A DNA stretch of 64,000 bases from Chitinophaga pinensis (GCA_945902745.1 CAMDNE010000001.1:356469-420468), one strand, 5' to 3'. Shown: positions 46,174 to 55,463, counted from the stretch's first letter. The notes: generated by a model not told the origin, from the sequence alone. Translations and numbers: made by a program.

Positions 46174-47175
46174 ATGGCAATAAATAAAAATGCGCTCTTA
46201 AGGTACAAAGTTCTGGATAAGTGTTTTCGAAATAATGGAAGACGATATTATATAGAAGATCTTTTAAATGAAGTGAATGATGCCTTGTTAGATGAAAATC
46301 CAAATTCATCAGGAATTCAATTACGTCAATTGAGAGAAGATTTTAGAATGATGAAAAGTGAAGCTGGATTCAACGCTCCAATTGATGCAATCCGGGATGG
46401 AAAGAAAGCATATTATGTCTATTCTGAGAAAGATTTTTCAATCAATAATAGTCCATTGAATGAAACAGAAATGGGGCAATTAAAAAATGCTATTTCGTTA
46501 TTACGAAAATTTGAAGGGAGACAAGAATTTGAATGGTTGAATGAACTTGGACCAATACTAAATGATCGGATAGGGCAAGTTGACCATTCAAAACCCATCA
46601 TTGGTTTTGACTCGAATCTTGATTATGCTGGAAATCAGCATATTCCTGAATTATTCAATGCGATATTGAATAAGCGAGTTCTTGAATTAGTTTATAAGTC
46701 ATTTAAGGGGGATTCATACACCGTTACTTGTCATCCATATTACTTAAAACAATATAATAATCGTTGGTTTCTTTTTGGGAGAAATGAGCAAAACGATCAC
46801 AATCAATGGAATTTTCCGTTGGATCGTATTGACTCAATTACAGAACTGGATCAACCATATTTAACTGATTCAACGGATTGGGAAGATTATTTCTTCGATA
46901 TTATTGGAGTAACACGAAAGCCAATTGAATTACAAGAAGTTGTTTTGGAATTTAATTCTGAGCAGGTTCAATACATTCAAACGAAACCAATTCATCCAAG
47001 CCAGAGAGAAAAAATTCTTGAATCAGGAAAGTTACTTGTCACCATCAAGGTAATTCCAAATTTTGAATTGGAAGCTCTTATATTATCTTTTGGCGACAAT
47101 GTCAATGTTATTTCACCAGAATCCATCAAAATCAAAATATTTGAGCGTCTAAAAATGGCTTTGAATCAATATTAA
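46174..47175 (+). CDS. WYL-domain transcription regulator
   Basis: 333 aa. An N-terminal winged HTH (ALLRYKVLDKCFRNNGRRYY ... LRQLREDFRMM) is followed by a WYL domain (ELVYKSFKGDSYTVTCHPYY, NRWFLFGRNEQNDH, FPLDRIDSI) and a WCX-like C-terminal extension (VVLEFNSEQVQYIQT). WYL regulators such as BrxR and CapW control defence loci, and some respond to nucleic acids. Its own promoter carries the 15-nt palindrome found at seven other island promoters, so it is the natural candidate to bind it. Confidence 0.85.
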   Translation: MAINKNALLRYKVLDKCFRNNGRRYYIEDLLNEVNDALLDENPNSSGIQLRQLREDFRMMKSEAGFNAPIDAIRDGKKAYYVYSEKDFSINNSPLNETEMGQLKNAISLLRKFEGRQEFEWLNELGPILNDRIGQVDHSKPIIGFDSNLDYAGNQHIPELFNAILNKRVLELVYKSFKGDSYTVTCHPYYLKQYNNRWFLFGRNEQNDHNQWNFPLDRIDSITELDQPYLTDSTDWEDYFFDIIGVTRKPIELQEVVLEFNSEQVQYIQTKPIHPSQREKILESGKLLVTIKVIPNFELEALILSFGDNVNVISPESIKIKIFERLKMALNQY

Positions 47176-47214
47176 ATAAATTTTTTAATCTTTTTTTTAA
47201 AAAAAAATACACAC

Positions 47215-47248
47215 TGCAGATTGACTGCATATTCAAATTTTAAATTTG
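47215..47248 (+). promoter_or_regulatory. regulon promoter 5, start of the retron 1 region
   Basis: TGCAGATTGACTGCA at 47215-47229, then AATTTG ending at 47248. The ATG of the first small ORF is at 47253, so the transcript would be nearly leaderless. It may also drive the retron RNA and reverse transcriptase downstream. Confidence 0.75.
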
Positions 47249-47252
47249 AAGC

Positions 47253-47417
47253 ATGTTAAGAAAAACAGTATATAGATCAATTCACAAAGAAATCTCTGGA
47301 ATTCAAAGAGAAATAAAAAAAGAACAAGGGTTCTTTGATGGAAGATTTGTTACACGAGCTGTAAAAAGCAAAAAGGATTTTTCGAGAAAAATAAAACACA
47401 AAAATAATAACAATTAA
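47253..47417 (+). CDS. small basic protein (54 aa)
   Basis: ATG 47253 to TAA 47415-47417. Sequence MLRKTVYRSIHKEISGIQRE and a Lys/Arg/Asn-rich tail; strongly basic, so nucleic-acid binding is plausible. It is directly downstream of regulon promoter 5. No family is recognised. Confidence 0.5.
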   Translation: MLRKTVYRSIHKEISGIQREIKKEQGFFDGRFVTRAVKSKKDFSRKIKHKNNNN

Positions 47418-47427
47418 TTCTAATGTA

Positions 47428-47523
47428 ATGGGAAATATTAAATTTGAACTAGGACGAGAATGTTCTATTTGTGGAATGGATGAATGGTGTGGAACAGATG
47501 GTTGTCCTATGGATCCTCAATAA
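47428..47523 (+). CDS. small Cys-rich peptide (31 aa)
   Basis: ATG 47428 to TAA 47521-47523. It contains CSICGMDEWCGTDGC, four cysteines in CxxC-x5-C-x4-C spacing that could bind one zinc. It lies 10 bp after the basic small ORF and ends 16 bp before the retron RNA. Its size makes translation uncertain. Confidence 0.45.
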   Translation: MGNIKFELGRECSICGMDEWCGTDGCPMDPQ

Positions 47524-47539
47524 ATTATTAACTTTAACT

Positions 47540-47792
47540 GCTGCGCAATTGAAATATTGAAAAAGGGGTGTTGGTTTCGAAAGAAACAGAAAAAATTAGG
47601 ACACCCAATCTTTAAGACTATTGTTCAATAAAGCTGTCAATTCGTTGGGAAACGGCTTAAATTATTGATCAAGAAATAGTCTTGGAGTAAAATGTTTTTT
47701 GAACATGTTTACTAACTTAAGATCAGAAATTATGACTAACTGTGTCGCTCTGCTCTATGTATATAAGCCTAAAGAATAAACAATTGCGCAGC
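47540..47792 (+). ncRNA. putative retron msr-msd RNA of retron 1
   Basis: The ends are perfect 12-nt complements: a1 GCTGCGCAATTG (47540-47551) and a2 CAATTGCGCAGC (47781-47792), as in retron ncRNAs. Between them lies an msr-type hairpin closed by GGGTGT/ACACCC (47566-47571 / 47601-47606) with an inner GTTTC-GAAA-GAAAC tetraloop stem. A long msd-type hairpin follows at 47614-47683 (AAGACTATT/AATAGTCTT outer, TCAATAA/TTATTGA inner). The reverse transcriptase ATG is 14 bp after a2. The branching G cannot be fixed from sequence. Confidence 0.7.
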
Positions 47793-47805
47793 TTTTTTAT
47801 AAAAA

Positions 47806-49488
47806 ATGAAAAACAACAATAATATAGAACAATCTTATGAGTTTGATCAAGGTCAAATGCACTTAATCCCAAAATATAATATTTTGGAACAATTTCGTGC
47901 TTTAAAAACGAAAGAAAATTTTCTCGAATTATTGAATGAAATATTAATTATTGAATTAGGTAAAAGTTCAAAAAAGAAATTTACGAAGAGTCAGTTGGAT
48001 TATTTCCTTGCGAGATTAGCTGGAAATGAAGATACAATTGAAAATAGTCGAAACAAGGATATTTATTCAACATTTGAAATTAAAAAAAAATCGGGAGCAT
48101 CTAGAATAATCAATGCCCCAAATGATGACTTAGTTTTGATTCTCCATTGCATAGATGTTTTGGTTAAAACTGTTTCTAAGCCTCATCATAAAGCATATGG
48201 TTTTGTTGTCGGTAAAAGTATTGTAGATGGTGCTAAAATTCATGTTGGAAAAAATTATGTTTACAACATAGATCTAAAAGATTTTTTCCATTCATTTGAC
48301 TTAAACAGAGTCAAAATGGGCTTTTATAATCAGCCATTTAATCTAAAAGGTGAGCTTGAGCCCATAGCATATTTGATTGCTTGTTTGACAACTTACAATA
48401 TTAATGGAAAAAGAGTCCTGCCTCAAGGAAGTCCTTCTTCTCCAAGTATAACTAATCTACTTTGTTGGCGTTTAGATCATCGATTATCAGGACTAGCAAA
48501 GAAGTTTGGTGTGGATTATACCCGTTATGCTGATGACATTACATTCTCGTCAAACCATAATTGTTATAAGGATAAATTTTTATCTGAATTGAAGAGAATA
48601 ATTAAAGTCGAAGGACTTTCTATTAATCCAAAAAAAACAAGACTACAATCGAAACTTATAAGGCAAGAGGTTACTGGTTTAACCGTAAATCAAAAGCTTA
48701 ATGTAACTGGTAAATACATTAAAGATGTTAGGATGTACTTGTATTATTGCGAACAATATGGTTTAATAAAGGCAACTACTATTTATGAAAAGGACTATAG
48801 AGAAATTAAGTCTACGTTATTGTCCGAAAAACCACCAGCTCTTGAGTTATTTCTTAAAGGAAAGCTGAATTATCTATCAATGGTGAAAGGGAAGGATGAT
48901 TCTACATATTTAAAACTTGAAAGCAGATTTGCCAAGTTATTCGGTAACAAGACGAGTCATGTTTCGAGTATAATTGAATTATGGAAAAGTGATGGAATTG
49001 ATGCTGCTAGAGAGAAATTTTATAAAGATAAAAAGATAAAAGCCTCTAACATTAATTCTAATGTGATGTCTAAATATTTGAATGAGATGAAAGATCCGTC
49101 ATTTAGCGATGAGAAAATAAAGATATCATCAAATCATGATAAAGGATTATTACAGAATTTTTTGAAATATCACCATAATAAAGATGTTGAATACGATTTG
49201 TTTAAAGAAATATATGGTTGGCAATTTGATACGGATAAAGAAATTGAAATCGCTTATAACGAGGAAATTACTTCTGGAAATAAAATATTATTGGATTCAA
49301 TATTAATAAAATCGTGTGTAAAAGCCTTTTTGAATAGTTTAAAAGAAAAAAAGAAGAAGGCAATAGATTTTCTATTGAATTATGTAGAGGAAGATTTCAA
49401 AGGGTTGAAGGATGGTCTAAAAAATAATGAAATAACACCTGAATTGTTGCTTGAGAAGTTTTTAATATTTAATTCTAAATTGAAATAA
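47806..49488 (+). CDS. retron-type reverse transcriptase with a C-terminal extension
   Basis: 560 aa. RT motifs: NAPN, GKSIVDGAKIHVGK (the retron NAxxH position, here GAKIH at 142-146), YNIDLKDFFHSF with the catalytic Asp, LPQGSPSSPSITN, YADD at 240-243, and VTGLTVN (from about 289), the retron thumb signature. Most retron RTs have ~300-350 residues; here ~220 extra helical residues follow with no recognised family. The msr-msd-like RNA lies immediately upstream. Downstream are three genes with minimal spacing (1 bp, then 4-bp overlaps), presumably effector or regulatory partners. Confidence 0.88.
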   Translation: MKNNNNIEQSYEFDQGQMHLIPKYNILEQFRALKTKENFLELLNEILIIELGKSSKKKFTKSQLDYFLARLAGNEDTIENSRNKDIYSTFEIKKKSGASRIINAPNDDLVLILHCIDVLVKTVSKPHHKAYGFVVGKSIVDGAKIHVGKNYVYNIDLKDFFHSFDLNRVKMGFYNQPFNLKGELEPIAYLIACLTTYNINGKRVLPQGSPSSPSITNLLCWRLDHRLSGLAKKFGVDYTRYADDITFSSNHNCYKDKFLSELKRIIKVEGLSINPKKTRLQSKLIRQEVTGLTVNQKLNVTGKYIKDVRMYLYYCEQYGLIKATTIYEKDYREIKSTLLSEKPPALELFLKGKLNYLSMVKGKDDSTYLKLESRFAKLFGNKTSHVSSIIELWKSDGIDAAREKFYKDKKIKASNINSNVMSKYLNEMKDPSFSDEKIKISSNHDKGLLQNFLKYHHNKDVEYDLFKEIYGWQFDTDKEIEIAYNEEITSGNKILLDSILIKSCVKAFLNSLKEKKKKAIDFLLNYVEEDFKGLKDGLKNNEITPELLLEKFLIFNSKLK

Positions 49489-49489
49489 T

Positions 49490-50689
49490 ATGGCGAGTAT
49501 AGAAACAAATATGAAGTTTGTAAAAGAATTGCTCAATTCAGAAGGAATAAGTAAAAACGAAAGACAGTTTATTTTAGGTTTGGTTGAAAAGGAATTAATC
49601 CAAGGAAGTTTGGAATTAAAGTCAAAGCTTCAAGAAAGTAATGATTCAAAAAAAGGAATTAAAGAAAAGGAAATATTAGATGAAGAATATTATCATAATC
49701 TTTCTAAAGTAACAACGTTATTGTCTGAGTTTACGAATAGTAACTATCCAGTAAAGTGGTTAGTTCATCCCATTGATTCGGAGGATTATGAATCATTTGA
49801 TGATTTAATTGCTCCGGTAGAGGAATTAAATTATTTTAATAAATGGAGAAATTTACAAAACTATGATAATGAATTATGGTATGATGTGATTTTTCCATTC
49901 ATCTTTCAAAAAGAACTTACTAAACTTCAAAAAGAAGACGGGAAGCCATATGGTTGGGGGAGAAACAAAATCAAGATTGGTTGGCAGTATCCAGGAATTA
50001 TCAAAGACTGGTGTAGAGAGAAAATGGATAACAAAAAACTACAACACGAAAGAAAGTATCCATTTGTTATGAAAATACCGACGGAATTTAAACCGAATAG
50101 AAATATAAATACGTTTGAAGATTTGGTTGAAGAGTTTAAAAAGGAAATAAGATATGAGAAAGATAATTTAAAGGATGAAATTAATTACTTAGCGAAAAAG
50201 TATTTAAAAAAGCATAACCTGGAAAATCAAATAAATTTTGTTGGCAAATTCTTTGTCAATACTGGTAAGGTTCAAAAAGCAATTGCGAAAATATTTCAAA
50301 TGATTAGTACACGAAACTTGAACTTGGAGGTTAGGGTGTCAAATTCCTTTAATGAAGACAACACTGTTATGTTCTTGAACATTAACCATCTTAACTCTAC
50401 CTCTCCCAATAGACCAGATGATCCAGCATTAGAAGGTAGTGTATATGGCGACTTAGAACCACTAATTAGACTGTCTAGAAATGTTTGCGATTTTAGTATT
50501 GAATCCAGATTTAAAAGTCTTGATGGGTCTGAAGATCTAATTCCTTATAGAATCGACTATTTATATGATGGAGTAAAGCCAAATGATTCAAATGGTCCGA
50601 CACTAATTATTAACCCTATTAAAGACGAAGAGGTTATCGGTTTTAATTTCAGATTAGGTTTTCACTTGCTTAAATCAGGTCAACTGTGA
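49490..50689 (+). CDS. retron 1 accessory protein, possibly with a degenerate kinase-type ATPase fold
   Basis: 399 aa, 1 bp after the RT gene. The middle is rich in aromatic and charged residues (KPYGWGRNKIKIGWQYPGII). The C-terminal ~110 residues (TVMFLNINHLNS ... LEGSVYGDLEPLIRLSRNVC, then FSIESRF) faintly recall a GHKL ATPase end without its N-box. That resemblance is weak, but two later genes carry receiver-like folds. Function unknown. Confidence 0.5.
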   Translation: MASIETNMKFVKELLNSEGISKNERQFILGLVEKELIQGSLELKSKLQESNDSKKGIKEKEILDEEYYHNLSKVTTLLSEFTNSNYPVKWLVHPIDSEDYESFDDLIAPVEELNYFNKWRNLQNYDNELWYDVIFPFIFQKELTKLQKEDGKPYGWGRNKIKIGWQYPGIIKDWCREKMDNKKLQHERKYPFVMKIPTEFKPNRNINTFEDLVEEFKKEIRYEKDNLKDEINYLAKKYLKKHNLENQINFVGKFFVNTGKVQKAIAKIFQMISTRNLNLEVRVSNSFNEDNTVMFLNINHLNSTSPNRPDDPALEGSVYGDLEPLIRLSRNVCDFSIESRFKSLDGSEDLIPYRIDYLYDGVKPNDSNGPTLIINPIKDEEVIGFNFRLGFHLLKSGQL

Positions 50690-51324
50690 AAAAGATACTT
50701 TTACTTGATATAAGATTGCCTAGACAGAATGAAGCGCTGTCTAACGTTGGTATAGACCTTAAAGAATTTAATGAAGTTAATGGGCTTAAAAATCTATCTG
50801 GTAATGAGTGTGAAACTTGCTTAAACCACTTGGATGTCAATAAAACAGATGATTTGCAAGAATTTGAGCTTTTTGTGTTTCACGAATCTGACTTAAGTTC
50901 AGTTGCACTTAAAAATATTACAGATTTTTGCCTGCAAACTGGAAAGTCTCTTATCTTATTTAGCGGAAGTATTCAACAAAATTTATACTTTAATGATGGA
51001 TTTAATATGCTATCTGTCAATTCTAAATCGCTTTATTCGGATAAAATAATTGAATTTTTCACTCGATTTATTGCTAATGAAGTTTCTCATCTTACAGAAT
51101 TGATTTATGGAAATTCATGGGAACTTAATTATGCATTAATTTATCGACAATTACTTCTAGATGAAATAAATGGTGATAAAATAAATCATGATAAATTAGA
51201 TGATGGGGAAGAAGTTGATTCAAAGCGCAAGTCTGATTTATTAAAATCATGTATTTCTATTTTAGGGGAATATGACAAAAATTCACTAGATATGTTAATA
51301 GACAAAAAAATTAATTTGTTTTGA
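50686..51324 (+). CDS. retron 1 accessory protein, receiver-like fold without phosphosite
   Basis: 212 aa. It starts with GTG overlapping the previous stop by 4 bp (GTGA). The strand-helix pattern KKILLLDIRL, FELFVFHESDLSS, GKSLILFSGSI is like a CheY/Rossmann fold lacking the canonical Asp-Thr-Lys set. The C-terminus is helical. It overlaps the next gene by 4 bp (TTGA). I infer a pseudo-receiver or adaptor. Confidence 0.45.
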   Translation: MKKILLLDIRLPRQNEALSNVGIDLKEFNEVNGLKNLSGNECETCLNHLDVNKTDDLQEFELFVFHESDLSSVALKNITDFCLQTGKSLILFSGSIQQNLYFNDGFNMLSVNSKSLYSDKIIEFFTRFIANEVSHLTELIYGNSWELNYALIYRQLLLDEINGDKINHDKLDDGEEVDSKRKSDLLKSCISILGEYDKNSLDMLIDKKINLF

Positions 51325-53420
51325 AAATAAAATTGATACATAACGATAATATTAATTTTAAATTAATTGAATCATTTGAAAATCCTTTTTTCTTTGGCGT
51401 TAGTAAACAAGCTCTTCTTCGCAAAGGATTTAACTTTGATGAACATATTCATAATGAATTGATAGAATGTTTTGAAGATGGTATTCAGTATGATCTTATT
51501 GTCATTCCGGCAAGCTTGAGTATTGAGAATTATATTGAATTTACAGGATTAAGGATTGCTCATCACATAAGATTAACCCCTGAATTTAAACATATCAAAA
51601 CACCGATCTTAATTCTGTCAGAGGAAAATCCCAGCCAAATTGCTAAGATATCATCGTTTGCAAATATATTTTTTACAAAAGGGATATTTCATACTTCGAC
51701 TCAAGTACCTGATAAATTGTCCTTTGAGATTAATGAATTAAAGGAGTCTGGTTTGAAGTTATTAAGTGAGTCTGATTATAATAGTTTCTTAGATAAAATA
51801 AAAATAGACCCACCTCCAAATTATGACAATCGACACTCAGTCGCTAATGAATATGCAATGTATTCATGGTCTAAGGCAATTGGTCTGGAAAATGAAAAAA
51901 TTGAAAAAGAACTAGGTTCGAGGTTATACTTTAAATATTTAGATTGTGTCATTCAGAACAATCATATTGGGCCACTAGATATAAGTGCTTTAAAAATTGA
52001 AGTTAAAGAGGAAGTAAGGATCCTTTTAATTGATGATGAAGCAGAAAAAGGATGGGGACAATTCTATGATAAACTATTTGGAAATGGGATAGAATTGATA
52101 GTTCCAGAAAATGATGAAATTGATTATAATGCTGGAAGTAAAGAAATTAAAGATGATGTTATTAAATTAATTAAATCTAAAAAACCACATCTTGTTCTTT
52201 TAGATTTGAGGCTCAGTGATACCGATACTGGAAAAACTTCGGGTCTCACGGGTATAGAAATAATCAAGGAATTAGAAAAAAAAGATGAGATCAATAAAGG
52301 AATTAGGATTATAATTACTTCTGCGAGTAATAAGATCTGGAATTACTTGGATGCTGGGATTCGAAATAGTCATTTGCTTGATGGAGTTATCTTGAAATCG
52401 AACGATAGAATTTTTGACAAGCACCCAGTAAACACTATTATCGATATTGTTAAAACATCTATCCCTAAAGCAATATTTTTAAAAGAAGTTTATTCACTTA
52501 TTGAAACAATAAAAAATCTTTCAAGTGGTTTGGACGAGTCATTTCTTGATAAAATTCCAACATATTTAGACATTGCTTTCAAACTTGTCAATGATTCATA
52601 TACTCAGCCGAAGTATATGAATTACGCATATCTTCAAGCCTATCAAGTTTTGGAATTATTCTTACACTCAAACAACATATTGGTCCAAAATGAGGATGAA
52701 ACTTATGTTTTTAATAATAAACGTAAAATTATTGCTAGAAAATTAATAAAAGGAGGATTGATTAATGATCAAAACGCTTTTGATGTCAGAATAATTGCAC
52801 TTCAGAATATATTAAGGGAGGAACAGGATACTGAAAAGAAGAAAACATTACAAGAAAGTATTGACAAGTATGAAAAATGGAAAAGAAATGAGAATGAAGA
52901 GTTTAACAATAACTATTTTTATTTTGAGCCATTGAGGTGCAAAATTAATGATAAGTTAGTTGAGTATTCTTTTGATGTGAATCGAATTCAAAAGTCAGCG
53001 AAAGGCCAAATATTTGTCACATCTAGTGCGAAGTTAGCTGTTGTATTAGCTTACCGTTATGGTGCCGTCAAACAAAAAATTAAGGATTATAATGAATACA
53101 TTAGACAAATTCGAAATAAAAAGGCAACTCATGATGATGGTTCGATTCAAGAGTTCGTTACAGGTAAGGAGTTTCAGTATTTATTAGAGTTTCTTAAATT
53201 TTTATTTGATCCCGAATCACAAAATGATAATAATGAAAAATATGCTTTGAATATTTCAAAATTTCAAACAAGAGAAGAAAAGAAAGTTAAACTTGAAAAA
53301 CAAACAACCTTACCCCCTAAAAAAAGTAGTAAAAGAAATAAAAACAGAGGGAATGGAAACACTATCATAGGTGATCAATTAGCTAAATTATTAGCTGAAA
53401 AGAAAGATAAAGAAAAATAA
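51321..53420 (+). CDS. retron 1 receiver-domain protein
   Basis: 699 aa with a TTG start. Residues ~1-150 form a degenerate receiver-like domain (YDLIVIPASLS, TPILILSEEN, FANIFFTKGIF). Residues ~230-365 are a complete receiver: D238/D239 in LLIDDEAEKG, phosphoacceptor D295 in LVLLDLRL, T333 in IITSAS and K359 in VILKSN. The remainder (~370-660) is helical and unrecognised, ending in a Lys-rich tail. Receivers are not among the retron effector types I know, which makes the operon unusual. The kinase partner is not encoded here unless it is the protein at 14125 or 943. Confidence 0.75.
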   Translation: MKIKLIHNDNINFKLIESFENPFFFGVSKQALLRKGFNFDEHIHNELIECFEDGIQYDLIVIPASLSIENYIEFTGLRIAHHIRLTPEFKHIKTPILILSEENPSQIAKISSFANIFFTKGIFHTSTQVPDKLSFEINELKESGLKLLSESDYNSFLDKIKIDPPPNYDNRHSVANEYAMYSWSKAIGLENEKIEKELGSRLYFKYLDCVIQNNHIGPLDISALKIEVKEEVRILLIDDEAEKGWGQFYDKLFGNGIELIVPENDEIDYNAGSKEIKDDVIKLIKSKKPHLVLLDLRLSDTDTGKTSGLTGIEIIKELEKKDEINKGIRIIITSASNKIWNYLDAGIRNSHLLDGVILKSNDRIFDKHPVNTIIDIVKTSIPKAIFLKEVYSLIETIKNLSSGLDESFLDKIPTYLDIAFKLVNDSYTQPKYMNYAYLQAYQVLELFLHSNNILVQNEDETYVFNNKRKIIARKLIKGGLINDQNAFDVRIIALQNILREEQDTEKKKTLQESIDKYEKWKRNENEEFNNNYFYFEPLRCKINDKLVEYSFDVNRIQKSAKGQIFVTSSAKLAVVLAYRYGAVKQKIKDYNEYIRQIRNKKATHDDGSIQEFVTGKEFQYLLEFLKFLFDPESQNDNNEKYALNISKFQTREEKKVKLEKQTTLPPKKSSKRNKNRGNGNTIIGDQLAKLLAEKKDKEK

Positions 53421-53465
53421 TTAGGCCGAAAAATTGAATGATCTTCAAAATAAATTCAAAAAATA

Positions 53466-54803
53466 TTAGAAGGATTCTATTGAAGCAATCCCCCTTGTAA
53501 CTGCTGTATATTGCCATCTCAACCCAGGTATTCCCATTGTATTAATAAAGACCTTATTCCATTCCCCACCTTGAGCTTTGTGGCAAGTGATAGAATGGCC
53601 ATACATTAGTCGGACTGCACCAACATACCTGTCATCAGAAGGTTTTTGAGATTCGCGAAAAATCCTATTTTTAATGAAACGACTCTTTAGTAATTCTCCT
53701 TCGCGTTTATAGTCAATTTGCCCTCCTAATTCCGTAATAGATTCAACCAGAAGTAAATCATCGAAAATTTCGTCACTGAATAATGGTTTAAACTTAATAG
53801 CTACAAAATTGAGATCACAAACGGTTTCCACTGAACTCCAATCCACTTCAACTAATTGAACTTGATCACCATTGTACAGAACAACGTCATTTCTTGACCA
53901 GTTCTTGGTCACCATTAATAAATCTCCAGGCTCTAAAAGGTTTTTGTTATTACCATAAATCCTTGTTCTTGTTAAATCATTAAAATATTTATTCGCTTTA
54001 TGAGATACACCAATTGCAATTGAATGCTCAGGACCATTCTTTTTTAATTCATTTACATAATTGTAAACTGCATAATGTATATTCTTACTTTGTTCACCTA
54101 GAATCTCGTGTTTAGTTTGTCCACAGTCGATAGAATTTCTAATTCCTGTTGCATTTTCTAAAATATAACTCCCGTCTTCCTGTCTTTTAACCTCCTTCAA
54201 TTCCATTAATGTACCCTTCAAGTCTAATTTGTCAGATAGGAAATTTTTATTTAACCCATTAGAGCATTCTTCGCCCACCGGAGGCAATTGGTAATCATCC
54301 CCTATAAATAAAAACTTGTTTTTAGGATTGGCGCTTTTAACGAATTTAATAAGCTCACTCAATAAATTGTTATCACTACGGAACATCCCTTCACTTTTAT
54401 TTTTTGAAGTAATCATAGATGCTTCGTCAATAATATAGAGACATGGGGTCTGGTCTATTTTGTTTTTCAGCTTAAAGGTTACGACCCCTGTTTTTCCATT
54501 CGATTCTGGTATATATATCATTGAATGAATTGTTGTTGACACTGCATTGGTCTTTTTTCCAACAATTCTTGCTGCTCTTCCAGTTGGAGCCGCGATTTTA
54601 AATGGTTTTGCATTGAAATTCAAAAAACCAACAACAGCCGATATTATAGAAGTTTTACCAGTCCCTGCAGCACCTCTTAAAATAAAGAAATCTTGATCAG
54701 AATCAGTTTCTAGAAATGATTGAATACCAATTAATGCATCCTTTTGATCATTCGTAGGATTGTCGAAATGTAAAAAGGCTAGAATCGAATTATTAGTGTT
54801 CAT
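53466..54803 (-). CDS. SF1 helicase of the Dda/RecD2/Pif1 type
   Basis: 445 aa. Walker A GAAGTGKT (44-51), AAPTGRAA (motif Ia), YIIDEASMI (motif II), FIGDDYQLPPVG (motif III) and the C-terminal motif block YGHSITCHKAQGGEW ... YTAVTRG (motifs V-VI). This is the compact 5'-to-3' helicase layout of phage Dda and the RecD core. It is under regulon promoter 6, divergent from the ExoX-like gene at 55021, and convergent with the retron 1 operon. Confidence 0.88.
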   Translation of the reverse strand: MNTNNSILAFLHFDNPTNDQKDALIGIQSFLETDSDQDFFILRGAAGTGKTSIISAVVGFLNFNAKPFKIAAPTGRAARIVGKKTNAVSTTIHSMIYIPESNGKTGVVTFKLKNKIDQTPCLYIIDEASMITSKNKSEGMFRSDNNLLSELIKFVKSANPKNKFLFIGDDYQLPPVGEECSNGLNKNFLSDKLDLKGTLMELKEVKRQEDGSYILENATGIRNSIDCGQTKHEILGEQSKNIHYAVYNYVNELKKNGPEHSIAIGVSHKANKYFNDLTRTRIYGNNKNLLEPGDLLMVTKNWSRNDVVLYNGDQVQLVEVDWSSVETVCDLNFVAIKFKPLFSDEIFDDLLLVESITELGGQIDYKREGELLKSRFIKNRIFRESQKPSDDRYVGAVRLMYGHSITCHKAQGGEWNKVFINTMGIPGLRWQYTAVTRGIASIESF

Positions 54804-54827
54804 AATATTTGGTTTTTAATTACAATA

Positions 54828-54861
54828 CAAATGTTTGTCGTTTAAGTGCAGTATATCTGCA
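54828..54861 (-). promoter_or_regulatory. regulon promoter 6 (minus strand, helicase)
   Basis: TGCAGATATACTGCA on the minus strand (54861-54847), with ATTTG ending at 54828. It is part of an inverted pair with promoter 7, and the two promoter sequences stay similar through TTTGTATTGTAATTAAAA. Confidence 0.78.
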
Positions 54862-54964
54862 CAAGATAAATTGATTTTTAAAATCATTTATTTATAGAGG
54901 TAATAGTAAATCAGAAAACAAATTGTAAATAAAATCTAGGTTTTTTTTGGGGATTTTTTTTCTG

Positions 54965-54998
54965 TGCAGATATACTGCATTTAATAACTATATGTTTG
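54965..54998 (+). promoter_or_regulatory. regulon promoter 7
   Basis: TGCAGATATACTGCA at 54965-54979, identical to promoter 6 read on its own strand, then TATGTTTG ending at 54998, a perfect TAnnTTTG. The ATG at 55021 leaves a leader of roughly 16 nt. Confidence 0.8.
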
Positions 54999-55020
54999 TA
55001 TTGTAATTAAAACAAACGAC

Positions 55021-55461
55021 ATGAAACATTGGACAATTTTTACGGAAAACACAATATTCAACTTTGGAAAACATAAAGGTGAAACACTTGAAGAAGTGGC
55101 TAAGAAAGATGCACGATACATTCTTTGGTGTGTAAAAAAAATTGATATGTTTTTAATTGAAAAAGATTTGTTTGTTTCTTATGGAAATAAATATCCTCAT
55201 TTGATTGAAGCGTATGATCCAGATATAGAACAAAACGTTTTTATCGATTTTAATGAATTCATTGTTAGTGATGAGCTTCTTCTTTTATTAGAAGGTCGCT
55301 GGAATGCTTATTTAGATTCTTATGTGCGTAAATCCAAAACTGATTGTCAAGATTATGACGGATATGACGACTATGAGGATTATTCAGTGGATAACAATCC
55401 TTACTACAATGACAACCTAGACATGGACCAACAAGACCCAGAGTTTTGGGATAGCTTTTAG
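55021..55461 (+). CDS. ExoX-C-like domain protein with acidic tail
   Basis: 146 aa. The N-terminus FNFGKHKGETLEEVAKKDAR with YILWC fits the small FGKxKGkt..eV...YLxW domain found at the C-terminus of ExoX-type exonucleases and as a free-standing module. The last ~45 residues are extremely acidic and tyrosine-rich (YDGYDDYEDYS), like DNA-mimic or partner-binding tails. No nuclease catalytic core is present. It is divergent from the helicase gene and shares its promoter motif. Confidence 0.7.
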   Translation: MKHWTIFTENTIFNFGKHKGETLEEVAKKDARYILWCVKKIDMFLIEKDLFVSYGNKYPHLIEAYDPDIEQNVFIDFNEFIVSDELLLLLEGRWNAYLDSYVRKSKTDCQDYDGYDDYEDYSVDNNPYYNDNLDMDQQDPEFWDSF

Positions 55462-55463
55462 TG

